A DNA stretch of 32,708 nucleotides from a virus. Positions 13,235-22,700 of this stretch are shown piece by piece. The DNA lies in the IMG/VR virus record IMGVR_UViG_3300041432_000057, positions 1-32,708 of that record; one strand, written 5' to 3'. A program made the translations under genes and the position numbers. The notes below the pieces were generated by a model. The model was given only the letters and a program-made list of their open reading frames with translations, searched no databases and was not told where the DNA came from. The first letter of the stretch is position 1, and each line of letters opens with the position of its first letter.

Positions 13235-14446
13235 AATTTCCTCTTGTTTATTTGAACCTGTAAATTGTTGTGCTAACTTCTCGAAATCTTTTTGCATTGA
13301 ATCTAATTTTGATTTTATGATAATCATTTGATCGTCTAATTGTTTCATTCCGCCTACTTCCATACGATCAGATGGAGGAGCAATGCTTTGATCAGTGCCA
13401 GGCATCTCACTTTCATTCATGGCTGGCGAGCTAGCCGTTTCTCCTAATGTCGAATCATTAGTAGTATTTTTAGAAAGATTTTCTTTATCTTCCGTTATTT
13501 TACGAAAATCTTCAAAAGCTTTCTCCACTTGGCTCTTCAAATCATCTATTGAAGATGATTCTAATGAAACACTGCCAGACTTGCCGCCTTCTTGTTTGTC
13601 TGGATCACTGAAATTAATTTGAATATTATATTTAAAATCAGCTAGCTTCTTGATTTCAGCTTCTTTTGAATCAATATATGAATTGAGAGTCTCGGCAGCA
13701 GCAATAACATCTTTTATTTTTGCTTGTGGGTCAGCACCGTTAACTACGATAGATAGTTCAATTGGATTGAGATCAATATTGATTTCACCATAACGGGTGC
13801 GGTTTCTCATGCATTTACAGAAATCTGCTTCAGATTTAGCCACTTGAGCACAATCTGAACAAATTGCTTTACCAACTGCAGTTCCCATACTAACTGAATT
13901 TGAATAGCCTGTTGCAACCTTTCTGGCCAAATCAGGATAATTGAATTTATCTAATGCGCATAATGCTATAACTCTTTTTGATTTACGATCATAATAAGTA
14001 TCAACAATAAAACCTCTGACATGATCTACTGAACTTGATTTATGGTCTATACATAACGGTTTTCCAACCCATTTCTTATACGCTTTGACAAGTTCTTCTT
14101 CTGGGAAAATATCGCCATTACTATTTTTGTACGGTTGTATGCTGCTATGGTTCGCCTTCCAACGCCACGTGCCACCAGATTTATCCCAATGGGCTTTTGC
14201 CACTTCGCCCTTTGCGGTCATCCTTGGTGTGCCGTCCTCATTTACTAACGAAGCTTCTGCGGCATGAATGATTACAGCTGAAAAATATAAAAAGTCCTCA
14301 GCCTTAGGGGCAATTCTTTTTAGCTTTTCTGCAAATTTAGAAAAATTTGCCATAACAGCTTGGTCAATCATTGGCTCTACTGAACTAAACTCTTCCATAC
14401 TGGAAGGTTGTATTTCTATAGCTTCGCCTAATTTTAGAAATGACAT
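10895..14446 (-). CDS. Prohead maturation protease fused to scaffold (1183 aa)
   Basis: The protease domain lies at about residues 50-250. CIDH (His135) and YSNSVSMGT (Ser186) look like the catalytic His and Ser of herpesvirus/HK97-type prohead proteases, followed by a Cys cluster (196, 199, 210, 212) resembling a zinc-finger insertion and then IELSIVVNGADP. Beyond 260 the protein is long, acidic, Gln/Glu/Ala-rich and helical, as scaffolds are. It includes a duplicated ~90-residue unit beginning AYFQG (416-597), a Pro-rich linker (about 675-700) and a C-terminal PVVKTAG motif. Codon 405 is an ATG with a strong SD, so a 779-residue scaffold may also be made. GGAG lies 11 nt before the main ATG. 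Protease-scaffold fusion agrees with the order TerL, portal, protease. The His/Ser assignment is by eye. Confidence 0.8.
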   Translation of the reverse strand: MSFLKLGEAIEIQPSSMEEFSSVEPMIDQAVMANFSKFAEKLKRIAPKAEDFLYFSAVIIHAAEASLVNEDGTPRMTAKGEVAKAHWDKSGGTWRWKANHSSIQPYKNSNGDIFPEEELVKAYKKWVGKPLCIDHKSSSVDHVRGFIVDTYYDRKSKRVIALCALDKFNYPDLARKVATGYSNSVSMGTAVGKAICSDCAQVAKSEADFCKCMRNRTRYGEINIDLNPIELSIVVNGADPQAKIKDVIAAAETLNSYIDSKEAEIKKLADFKYNIQINFSDPDKQEGGKSGSVSLESSSIDDLKSQVEKAFEDFRKITEDKENLSKNTTNDSTLGETASSPAMNESEMPGTDQSIAPPSDRMEVGGMKQLDDQMIIIKSKLDSMQKDFEKLAQQFTGSNKQEEIMAGNKDNINKKAYFQGAGGVNEPTPGQIKYEKDPLQDHLRDKEDKQMVGQSPFPDVGPVDGMYPGYESFDKGELERKKMLARAEAEQRALKRQSTAEAVKTRLGKIKEAYFQGGGEENEPTPGKQKYPVDKLQEHDRDKEDKQMVGQKPFPGVGDPEGLHPSPESADQKDELKRKEMLQRASLKARFVKAAKADGTLDHGKCTWEVFSGDKRILSASVNDITAGNAEALFAGVYTKEFATDLINKVRKLGVEKVAEGFAKKAQDAGMPPTPPPPADGPGAPPALPPADPTTPDAAGDDKKDGDPKEKALDLADKAVAVISDLNDTIKELTGEQKEMGDVGAMHADDTDSSDSKVSTAAMLGARKELNGMLLEAVKESHETLTAHEKELRDIVSMYELGKVTAENKSLVNGLVDESIVEAKEAIAKSLELVGAFVKYARGTKLVVKRAQEAALADKAHGDDTMAHKDDSLMAMVDSNMSATDAFDAMLAEDMDQPDFNDSEDDSTEETPDSNDAGNVTTEDPMKAQELATKGLDVHVASLDTTTRAGRDAERAKIAAEMKWNPVLNDFHKHLEDPTFDVKPSDNGGHVETVEEIHESMLDVANTPSHAKKQAEAINSLVVSGELDPADMDILVANGVDPAAIKYWKQFYGEMGPEGSQFATELVKDHAKAQAEEEMAQYRVKLARANELAYEMADRELIARDRTSISNQVDEIMSWNDASFESVRKVIASQKPVVKTAGRMPQVGILGVSDNHSSGATESEDLASLLAQAFSGNSRSRQF
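12656..13201 (-). repeat. Two-copy ~90-codon repeat in the scaffold region
   Basis: Residues 416-511 and 513-597 align along their length: AYFQG(A/G)G, then NEPTPG, then DRDKEDKQMVGQ(or LRDKEDKQMVGQ), PFP and a Lys/Glu-rich helix. The copies have diverged, so this is an old duplication. The conserved core suggests a binding module repeated along the scaffold. Confidence 0.75.
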
Positions 14447-14449
14447 TTT

Positions 14450-14593
14450 TTATTTGCTCCCAGATTTATCTTTGGACTGATTTTTATCGGACGATGTTTT
14501 AACAGTAATTTTGCGAGCTTCTTCATCAGGTTCGGCTTGCACTACATGTGTTATTTGTCCATCACTTGGACCGCTTCTTTTTATGAAAGACAT
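14450..14593 (-). CDS. Small charged protein before the protease (47 aa)
   Basis: ATG 14593 has a clear CGGAG SD at 6-7 nt. The product begins MSFIKRSGPSDGQ, has a short beta-like middle (ITHVVQAEPDEEARKITV) and a Lys/Ser/Asp-rich tail of about 17 residues. It ends 3 bp before the protease start and the protease SD lies inside it, so the two are likely translated together. The tail composition recalls the C-terminus of the 274-aa polyampholyte. Function unknown. The 104 bp before it hold an inverted repeat AATTGT/ACAATT (609-628 past 14000) but no convincing promoter. Confidence 0.7.
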   Translation of the reverse strand: MSFIKRSGPSDGQITHVVQAEPDEEARKITVKTSSDKNQSKDKSGSK

Positions 14594-14697
14594 TTTTGCT
14601 CCGACAAGAATTGTAAATTCATACAATTAGATAGTAAATTATTGCCACAATTTTGCAACATACTAAAAAATATTGGATTAGTGATAGGTCGTATCAT

Positions 14698-15351
14698 TTA
14701 TTTTTCATCCATATTTAGTTGTTCTTGGCGTTGATTGTAAAGATCCATCATAAGAGGAGTTTGTTTTTCTATCTTTAATTGAAGTTCTTTACTTATACTA
14801 TCAGTCCAATTTTTACCTAAAATATTAGATTGTAAATGGAAAATTATTCTTTCCTCGATTATATCATCTATATCTTCGCACTCTTTTTGGATTTCTGTTA
14901 TAGACGAAACTACATCCTTTACAAATGTTTTAGATTTTAAATCAGAAAATAACTCAACGAATTGATTTACTTCTTTTTCTAGGTCTTCAACGGACGAGAT
15001 GAAAGATTTTATTACTTTTATAGTTTGGGTGTCAGATGAAAACATCTGCATAGATGATATGCATTTGAAAGCGGCAACTTTAAAAGCATTGAAATTATCA
15101 ACTGATTTGTCTCTGAATCTGCGCAGTGCGGCTCGAAACTTGAGAACTTGCTCGTTGTCAATATCGGGATGATTTGTAAATGGAGTCTTCATAATATCAA
15201 GATGCTCTTTCGCCACTTTCAGAAGTTTCTTGGCATATTTAAAGCATTGCAACGCCCTTTCGGCTTGTGATTTTTCTTCGTTTGTTATCTCATAAGATAA
15301 CTGTATTGCATATACTTTTATACCCATGTGAGTATGGAAAATTATCCCCAT
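14698..15351 (-). CDS. Unknown coiled-coil protein (217 aa)
   Basis: Almost entirely helical with heptad-like spacing, strongly charged, no membrane segment. It begins with a short beta-like stretch (GIKVYAIQLSYEI) and then long helices (for example ERALQCFKYAKKLLKVAKEH). The start is uncertain: neither ATG 15351 nor the in-frame ATG 8 codons later has an SD, so coupling to the phosphatase gene ending 8 bp earlier is likely. It ends before a roughly 100-bp gap. Possibly a chaperone or minor virion component; no family recognised. Confidence 0.65.
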   Translation of the reverse strand: MGIIFHTHMGIKVYAIQLSYEITNEEKSQAERALQCFKYAKKLLKVAKEHLDIMKTPFTNHPDIDNEQVLKFRAALRRFRDKSVDNFNAFKVAAFKCISSMQMFSSDTQTIKVIKSFISSVEDLEKEVNQFVELFSDLKSKTFVKDVVSSITEIQKECEDIDDIIEERIIFHLQSNILGKNWTDSISKELQLKIEKQTPLMMDLYNQRQEQLNMDEK

Positions 15352-15359
15352 AATGGTTT

Positions 15360-16121
15360 TTAGGTTGAAACGTAGCCTCCACCATTATCAACTGGCGCAA
15401 CACCCTTTACTCCTGAATTATTGTCATAAAGCCCTACCAAAGGTATTTGATTTCCAGAAGATGGCGTCTTATCATTATAATCTTGTTTTGTTATTACATT
15501 CTCTCTTGTTGGAAACTGATCATAATTATAATTATAACCATATACATCATTTGGATCCATTAGCGGTGCGAAGCTTTTGAATTCAGAATTGCCAATCATA
15601 GTTTCGCTATCCCATCTTTCATTATTCACGATGTCGGCTGAATTGGTATCTTCATTACCTTTATGGTCGTGTTTTCTAGCACAGCATTTATGAATTATTT
15701 TTTCATATAACTTTACCGTTCTTGAGTCTAATCCAACGCCAAAACCTAAATGTTTAGCTTCTTTTATTGCCTTTGCGCATGGCCAGTACATGTATTGGCA
15801 CTTGAACATGGCTATCACCATTCCAGTTCTGTCTTTGCCTTCTAAGCAATGGACAAATGTTGGGCCATTCTTCATTAGTAAATTATATAAATTATAACTC
15901 AAAAGTTTTGCTATTGGCTCTAAATTGCTAAACTCAAGAGGAATAATTATATGCTCAATGCCTAATTTTTCGCATATTTCATTTATCTTATCGCCTGCGC
16001 CTTGGTCTAAGCTTACAATTTTATTTATTCCAAATTTCTTACGAAGAATGAAAACATCATCAACACCAGGTGCTCCACCACGATAAAGATCTTTGTTTAC
16101 GCGTATAAATCTTTTTATCAT
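15360..16121 (-). CDS. Tyrosine/dual-specificity protein phosphatase (253 aa)
   Basis: The first ~130 residues match the cysteine-phosphatase fold. LYRGGAPG (12-19) is the usual N-terminal signature, FGINKIVSLD (30-39) the next strand, and VHCLEGKDRTG (90-100) the CX5R P-loop with nucleophile Cys92 and Arg98. The general-acid loop is expected near IPLEFSN (60-66), where Glu63 stands instead of the usual Asp, so activity could be altered. The remaining ~110 residues are low-complexity, rich in Asn, Tyr, Asp and Gly, and end in GGGYVST; they look like a tether and not a catalytic domain. The start overlaps the upstream stop by 4 nt (ATGA). A phosphatase among virion genes is unusual; delivery with the particle is an inference. 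Confidence 0.85.
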   Translation of the reverse strand: MIKRFIRVNKDLYRGGAPGVDDVFILRKKFGINKIVSLDQGAGDKINEICEKLGIEHIIIPLEFSNLEPIAKLLSYNLYNLLMKNGPTFVHCLEGKDRTGMVIAMFKCQYMYWPCAKAIKEAKHLGFGVGLDSRTVKLYEKIIHKCCARKHDHKGNEDTNSADIVNNERWDSETMIGNSEFKSFAPLMDPNDVYGYNYNYDQFPTRENVITKQDYNDKTPSSGNQIPLVGLYDNNSGVKGVAPVDNGGGYVST

Positions 16122-16711
16122 TGGATACCCAAATATTTTACGATATTATTTATTGTCGCCCTAATGAATTGAGGATTGTTGCCGCTCAAAACATTTTTCA
16201 CATAAGTAATCGATTGTCCAATAGATGATGATGGCGGTGTTCTTTTAGCTGCTAACACATTTTCATTCAATACATAAATCTTTCTCATAATGGAACGAAG
16301 TGCTTTTGGATGCGATGTAGCATTTATCTTATTCAAAGTAAATTTTATTATATTAGAAATATATAAGCCTGCTTGTTCAGGACTTACCATTTCAGCCATG
16401 CTTGCATTTTTCTCAATTTTCAATTTTAATGGATGCAACGAATTGAATAAATCAACTGCAAATATAAGTGCTAGGTCGCCAGATTTCTCTACATTATTAT
16501 TTATTAGTAAATCAAAACACACTTTATATAACATAAGAAACTCTTTTACAGTCTCTTCGTCGCAGTCTTTTCTTAGTTTTCTCATAATAGCAGAATACGA
16601 AAAATCGTTTATATCGGTCAGATCAATCTCGGCTTCCGATGCTAATTTATATAAACAAGCATTGAAATAGTAATTGTTGAACTTGAATAAGTTTTCAAAA
16701 TTATTTCCCAC
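16118..16711 (-). CDS. Unknown helical protein (197 aa)
   Basis: The start is GTG (16711) with AAGGA 8 nt upstream, inside the preceding gene. The protein is mostly helical, with Cys residues at scattered positions and no recognisable motif. It overlaps the upstream gene by 11 nt and the phosphatase by 4 nt, so all three are translationally linked. No signal peptide or membrane helix was seen. Function unknown. Confidence 0.65.
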   Translation of the reverse strand: MGNNFENLFKFNNYYFNACLYKLASEAEIDLTDINDFSYSAIMRKLRKDCDEETVKEFLMLYKVCFDLLINNNVEKSGDLALIFAVDLFNSLHPLKLKIEKNASMAEMVSPEQAGLYISNIIKFTLNKINATSHPKALRSIMRKIYVLNENVLAAKRTPPSSSIGQSITYVKNVLSGNNPQFIRATINNIVKYLGIQ

Positions 16712-17096
16712 CGAAAAGTCCTTTTACAATTTTCGAATCTCTGGTGCTTAGGAATGTATCTCGTAAAACACCCGATTCATCTACTTCTGTAATTGTTCTG
16801 ATACCTCTTTCATTTAGACATACAATGTTTCCAATTTTCATAGTTTTTGTATTTTGATCCATATATGCACAATTCAATACCAAACATTCAGCATATGCCG
16901 TTATTACTTTGCCAACTAAAACTGCTGCATATTTCTGTGTGCTATCATCATATTTGATATCTTCAAAAGTATCACCAACATAAACTTCTACAATTTTATC
17001 TTTATATATTTTAGCGGCAAGTTCAGCAAAAGAAATACTCTTCCCAGAATTATTCACTGCATCAATTGCTAATATAAAATCCTGTTCTTTTGCCAT
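16701..17096 (-). CDS. Unknown small beta-rich protein (131 aa)
   Basis: AGGATATA precedes the ATG. The sequence alternates in a beta fashion (KIVEVYVGDTFEDI, YAAVLVGKVITAYAECLVL, GNIVCLNERGIRTITEV) and ends GLFGGK. Small beta-barrel proteins at this place in phage genomes can be head-tail adaptors or baseplate parts, but no family was recognised and this is only a possibility. It lies between the transglycosylase and a helical unknown. Confidence 0.65.
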   Translation of the reverse strand: MAKEQDFILAIDAVNNSGKSISFAELAAKIYKDKIVEVYVGDTFEDIKYDDSTQKYAAVLVGKVITAYAECLVLNCAYMDQNTKTMKIGNIVCLNERGIRTITEVDESGVLRDTFLSTRDSKIVKGLFGGK

Positions 17097-17102
17097 TATA
17101 TC

Positions 17103-18212
17103 CTATATGAATTTAAGATGAAACTGTCTATAAGCTGATTGAGCTAATTTTATATCTAAAAGTTGATAGTTAGATTTATTTTTAGATATATTTGTATTTA
17201 TTTTTATGCCACCAATTTTCTTAGTAGCAATATAAAAAGCATCAGATATGGAATTTGATAGTTGCAATATTGCTTTTTTGCAAATTTCTTCTGGCCCATG
17301 TATGGAACAATGCACTTCCACATTTTTGTTATCTGTATAAATTGATGCGTCGGCAGAAGCTTCTTCTTCAATGGCCAAACATAATATTCTTGCGAATTCT
17401 AATGAATTGATAATGTCGGAAGATTTTACTTCGATAACCACTTCATTCTTAGGCAAATATTTTTCATATGTCGCTTTCTTGATTAACTTTTCATTTACTT
17501 GCTGTTCGGAAAAAGCAGATAAAAAATTCTCAATATTTTTATTGAGCCAAGCAACATCTTGTGGCGGTGGTTGCGCCGGTGTATTTTGAGCTGGACTTGG
17601 TGCATTTTGTTTCGGACTATTTACGGCATAAGTTTGACCGCTTTGAAGTGAAGCCAAGGCACCTTCATATAATGAAGATTTTTTTGTATTTGCCATTACT
17701 CTTTGTATATCGCCATATGTTATTTTTCCATCGCCATCTAAATCCAGCCCTTTATTAGCTCTATATGCATTAGCTTCCGCCCGCAATGACACACCTGGAT
17801 ATTTTTGAGTTGTTGGATTGCTATCAATAATAACAGTGTTTGGGTCTTCTGCTTTAACACCAGGAAGTTTCAGTGCTACTGGCCAAAGATTTGCAACATA
17901 ATATTGTGCGGCAGACTTGAAAGAACCGCCGCTAAATGCCGCTTGGTTATGAACATATTTATCAACATAATCAAGCTGATCGGTTGCATCTAGTTGTCTA
18001 AAAGAATTATGGTCGCCTTTATATCCTAAACCCTTCAATGTATCAGGCATGAATTGAATTAGACCGGAAGCATCACCATTTCTATTATGGGCAGCTGGAC
18101 TTAGCCCGGATTCAAATGACATTACAGCCAACAAATCCTCTGGCTTCAATCCTACAGATTCGCTTATTTTGGTTAATTTTTCCCAAAAATTTTGGTCTAA
18201 TATAGTGGCCAT
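17103..18212 (-). CDS. Virion-type lytic transglycosylase with calcium loop (369 aa)
   Basis: Residues 8-120 form a lytic transglycosylase (SLT) domain: MSFESGL carries the catalytic Glu34, ASGLIQFMP (48-56) is the second conserved motif, and AAQYYVANLWP (101-111) the third. Such enzymes cleave the glycan strand of peptidoglycan between MurNAc and GlcNAc. Residues 157-168 (DLDGDGKITYGD) are a canonical EF-hand/dockerin-type loop with Asp at positions 1, 3, 5 and 12. A Pro/Ala/Gln linker (about 200-220) leads to a C-terminal domain of unknown type. No signal peptide, so it most likely acts from the virion during DNA entry and not as an endolysin. No SD was seen; it starts 1 bp after the upstream stop and is probably coupled. 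Confidence 0.88.
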   Translation of the reverse strand: MATILDQNFWEKLTKISESVGLKPEDLLAVMSFESGLSPAAHNRNGDASGLIQFMPDTLKGLGYKGDHNSFRQLDATDQLDYVDKYVHNQAAFSGGSFKSAAQYYVANLWPVALKLPGVKAEDPNTVIIDSNPTTQKYPGVSLRAEANAYRANKGLDLDGDGKITYGDIQRVMANTKKSSLYEGALASLQSGQTYAVNSPKQNAPSPAQNTPAQPPPQDVAWLNKNIENFLSAFSEQQVNEKLIKKATYEKYLPKNEVVIEVKSSDIINSLEFARILCLAIEEEASADASIYTDNKNVEVHCSIHGPEEICKKAILQLSNSISDAFYIATKKIGGIKINTNISKNKSNYQLLDIKLAQSAYRQFHLKFI

Positions 18213-18213
18213 T

Positions 18214-19704
18214 TTATTGAATAAGGCTTTTCGCTATTTGATTTAGTTGTTCGCTTGCTTGCTTATCATCATTCTCAATTGTTTTGGCAAATCTAAAAAT
18301 TTCCAATGCCAACTTTGATGGGCTAACAGTATCTGACATCTTTATAATTTTATTTAGAAACTCATCAGTTGATCTTCTGCTATAAGGGGTGCCACCTGGT
18401 TGAGGAGTCATCTTTGGATAAAGAACTTCGTCTTCAATTGCCCTATGAACGGCTGGAAACTTGCTTGGAGTTGGAGCTGGTGTAGGAGGTATAATTGTTT
18501 TATTTTTAGCTGGTAGGATTGTGTTGGTTTGCAAATTGATGCGCGCTTGCTCAGGAGAAATCGATTCTGCCGGTGGGTATGTAAATTTGGGAATGGCTGG
18601 TGCTTTTGGAATTGCTGACGATGCTGGCATATCAGTCGCGCCAATCGGATTTGCGTTTGGATCTACTATAATTGGTGTTGGGCGTTGTGAAGCATCAGAT
18701 GGAACAACTGGAGTAATGCGTTGCGAAGGAGTTGGAACTTCCTGCAAATCAATAGGTATATTGGATTGCGATACTTCATCAGTTTTTGGAAATGGCATTG
18801 GGCTAACTCCAGGAGCTGACGTTCCTACTGGAGCTGGTGTTCCGTCGCTTGGTAAATCCAAATCAATTTTTTTATCGCTACCTTTTTCTTCAGGCATATC
18901 AAATGATTTTTGTCTTTCGGTCTCTTTCTTTGTTTGGTCGAATTCTTTTTTAGAATCTATGTATTTCTTTACTGTGCTATTAAAATATTCATTGAAAGAA
19001 GCGTCATATGAATTGAATTTTGATTCAAATGACTCTACAACCTTCATGTACTCTTCTAGTTTTCTCGTGGCTCTAAATGATGCTAATTGTTTGAATGCTC
19101 CCTGTAAAATATTTAGAAAAACTTCTGAACGATTTATCATTCTTTCAGTTTGACGCTTTATTTCTTTTGCTTGTTTTGGAAATCTTTTTTCCCAATGTTT
19201 TAGAGCTTGGCCACGATCACTTGTCAAGTTGTGCCACCAATCTTTTACGCCAGCTTCTTTTTCTAGGCTGTCATCGGCATTACCGTCGTCAGCTTTTTGT
19301 GCTGATGCTGGTTTTGCCTTTTGTTTAAATTTTTCTGGCATTTGATTGAATAAATAATTTTTGTGCTTCTCTTCTATATCTCCAAATAAAAACTCATTAT
19401 GGATTGCATTTGCTTCATTGTTCAATCCTTTCAAAGTTTTAATTACCTTATCAACCGTATCATGGAACTCACCTAAATAGGCGATAGAAGTCATGTATTC
19501 GCGTCTGTTGAAACTACTTTTAGCTGTTTTTAATATGCCTTTTAAGTCAGCAGCATCTTCTCTTGCTTTCTCGTCCACATCGCGCAACTTATCCATAAGC
19601 TGAGTAAATTCTGGGCTAAAAGCACCAATCAAGCTTTCACCTGGGCTATTTATTTTTTCTCTTAGTTTGTTGAATATGCCGCGTCTTTGAGCAATTTTAT
19701 CCAT
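18214..19704 (-). CDS. Unknown virion-associated protein with long Pro-rich region (496 aa)
   Basis: GAGGA lies 6-7 nt before the ATG. It begins MDKIAQRRG, the same KIAQ motif as the five-gene block. Residues 1-250 are helical with coiled-coil character. About 270-430 is low-complexity, rich in Pro, Ser, Thr and Ile (for example PTPAPTPSKFPAVH). The last 60 residues form helices (SPSKLALEIFRFAKTIE). It follows the portal by about 90 bp and precedes the transglycosylase by 1 bp. A structural protein, perhaps tail- or head-internal, is plausible; no family recognised. Confidence 0.7.
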   Translation of the reverse strand: MDKIAQRRGIFNKLREKINSPGESLIGAFSPEFTQLMDKLRDVDEKAREDAADLKGILKTAKSSFNRREYMTSIAYLGEFHDTVDKVIKTLKGLNNEANAIHNEFLFGDIEEKHKNYLFNQMPEKFKQKAKPASAQKADDGNADDSLEKEAGVKDWWHNLTSDRGQALKHWEKRFPKQAKEIKRQTERMINRSEVFLNILQGAFKQLASFRATRKLEEYMKVVESFESKFNSYDASFNEYFNSTVKKYIDSKKEFDQTKKETERQKSFDMPEEKGSDKKIDLDLPSDGTPAPVGTSAPGVSPMPFPKTDEVSQSNIPIDLQEVPTPSQRITPVVPSDASQRPTPIIVDPNANPIGATDMPASSAIPKAPAIPKFTYPPAESISPEQARINLQTNTILPAKNKTIIPPTPAPTPSKFPAVHRAIEDEVLYPKMTPQPGGTPYSRRSTDEFLNKIIKMSDTVSPSKLALEIFRFAKTIENDDKQASEQLNQIAKSLIQ

Positions 19705-19793
19705 TGTAAGTCCTCATATATGCTTAACAAAATAATACAATAATATTGCCTAACTGGTTATTGTTAGTCAATAATAGGGTTGCTACTTATAAT

Positions 19794-22700
19794 TTATTTT
19801 GGTGGAGCGCCTGCTGGCGGAGTAGGTGGTGGAGGTGGCGGTCCTGCGCCTGGCGGTGGCCCTGGTGGTCCAGGAGGTGGGCCTCCTGAAGGTGGTGGCG
19901 GTAATGCTCCGAGACCTGGCAAGCCCATATCGGGTGGCGGTGGCATTCCGGGTGGTGCTCCACCTGGAGGAACTTCGCCAGGCACAAGATTTTCGCCCTG
20001 ACCATTCTGACCGGGAGGTGGTTTCACTTCTGGGATTTCATCATCATCTCCCAATGATCTAAGTTCTGGCAATGTCATTGCTGCAAGCGATGCCGCTTCT
20101 TTCTTATTGATTGCGGCTTGCTTTGCTTCCTTGCGAAGTTTTCTCACTTCATCTTCTTCTTCAAGACCGAGAGATCTATAGAGAGTAGCTGTTGAAACTC
20201 TTGGAGCAACTCCTTCACCTGCTGGAGCAGTCAATTGAACCAATGTGTTGATATAATCTCCCGCATCGAACAACGACATATGATTCCAATCAATATCAGG
20301 AACAATCAAATGTTTTTCTTGCTTTCCCGATGAGCCTTCTTTGAATTCATAAAAATCGTGAAATTTAGATATTGGAGCGAAAATTTTTCTCTTGAGCCAA
20401 GCAGATAAAATATTGCGGAATGACATGTAGCGTTGACGAAGAACGTCGAGGGCAACGCCACCGTTAGAATATGTCACGTCAGCCCCACCATCCATTAGCA
20501 CCGATGGCACCTGAAGCCCTACATAAATCTCTTTTACAAGTTGAGTTATATCTCCGCTTATATCATAAATACCTTGACCTGCGCCGACTCTTTCTATAGT
20601 GACACCGGGATGAGTAAATATTTTAAAATCTTTGTCGTACTGCGCACTGTTCGCTTGTACAGTGATTTTGCCTCCCCTCCTAGTAATAAATAATCCTGTA
20701 GGCACTTCAAAACACCAAACTTTGCCATCATACTTCTCTATTGTTAGTAAATTACGTTTCTCTTTTGTTTGACTATTTCTTGACGTTTTATAAACCAATG
20801 GGAATTTTCCTTTACCAGAATTTGACCATAACACGGTGTGTAATGGCACCCTAACATAATCTTCTCTATTGGTGTAATTTTCGCCATCTCTAACAAAACT
20901 TGTTGGCACTAAACCGCATTTATAAACAACTTCATAAACATCATCAGCCAATTGTTTAGAAGTAGAATAATACGCAAATCTATTTGATTTTTTATTTGGA
21001 TTCAAATACACTGAACCATCACCTTTTACAAGTGCATCAAGTAATATATTCAATAACCTAGTACTTAGGTTTAGCACCCAGCGAGGAATTTTTTTATAAT
21101 AAGATTTTGTTCGACCATCACTGTCGCCAACTTCTTTTACAAAATGGTCATATACATCTTTATTATTTATGGTTCCGCACCATACATCTTTCCAATTTTT
21201 ATTTATATGAGTTCTTTTAGAGGTTGTATTATAAACTTTTTTATCCAATATTTTAGCAAAATTATTTATACAATTGCTCATTTCTTGTTGAAATTTTTCA
21301 TATGTTTGATATATCCCAACACTATTACATTTGCCATTTGTAAAAACGCAACCTTCACTCAAAACATATCCCAAAAATTCTAAATACAACTCTATTGGGA
21401 TTTGTTTACCGCAAACATCGACAAATTTTACATCATCATTGCCTTCCCATTTTACTTGAGAACGCGTTCGATTATAATCTGTCATCTTTATGTCTTGCGC
21501 TTCGACTTTTTTCCACTCTCCCCACTTTGTTTTTCTCAAACTTCTGTGGCCATGATATTCATATTCTTTTCTTGAAACCCACATCTTATGATTTGGTGTG
21601 ACCTTTATATCCAATTTCTCATTTGCAAAATGATACATATCACCAGAATAATTATACACGCTAGCCCCTGTTGGCTCATGATACTCTAACTGTTCGTTGT
21701 TTGAATTGAAGCAAGCAATTTTCACACCGGCAATTGGTGCTACATGAGTAATATATGATGTATTATAAGTTCCATCCATAGCTTCGCTGAAACTAATTAC
21801 CTCGTCAAACTTCTTGAATCCTTCGGAAGTTAGCACCTCTGTTTCTTCGTCGTGGCATTCGAATACTTCGCGCCAATACTCAATGTCAGCATGAGAAGGG
21901 TGCAGCCCATCTTGGCCTTCTGAACCTATTTTTACGAGAGTTAGAGGGTTGATGAGATTGTCTGCCTGAGCGTATTTGGACTCTCTCAATTTGTCCATAA
22001 GCATCAACTGACGAAATATACACACCGGTAAACCAGTGCCCCTAACTTCATATGGCGCTATTTTTCTAGCAAGATGTGATACGTGAAAATTATCCAACAT
22101 AATATTCTTACCACGTTTTACAGAATCAATAATATGTTGGCTCAGTTGCTTTTTTTGCTCAATATCAGATGGCTTATTTGACCTAACTATATTTTGCAAA
22201 TTCAAGTCTGGCTTCAACATAATGATTGGCTCGCTAGCAACAACAGAACGATTCACAATCATATTGTCTGGATTTTGAATTATAATTCTGCTCCAAACAC
22301 CTTTTGCCGAATCAAATTCGGCATATGGAAAAGCTTCCCCAAGCAAGAAATATTCTTGTGCAATTTGAATGCAAACATTCATAAGATCAAGCTCTTCAGA
22401 CATATCGTTGAAGAAATTTTGAACCATTTGATTATGGCACTTGATTTGCAATTTGCTAATTGGATAAGTGCTATGAAGACTTATTGCGTTATGCACGAAT
22501 GGATTTAGAGCGAAAAATGCTCTGCACCACGCATTTATTGTGGCCCTATCGCGCGGTAGGTTTAGATTGCTCGACAACCACAATGGCGAATATACTTCTG
22601 GAATCTGCTTGATGGTATTGCCGGCTCCTCCGTACCCGTTGTGCATTCCTCCGCCGCCAGATAATACCTGTGCGTTCTTTTTGAATCCACCAACGCTGGC

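Noticed and set aside
14594-14697. Promoter before the 47-aa gene
   Set aside because: Several TTG-like hexamers occur but none has a -10 at 16-18 bp; AT-richness makes partial matches meaningless.
18461-19153. 230-codon plus-strand ORF
   Set aside because: Antisense of the Pro-rich 496-aa gene; the long open frame follows from that gene's composition.
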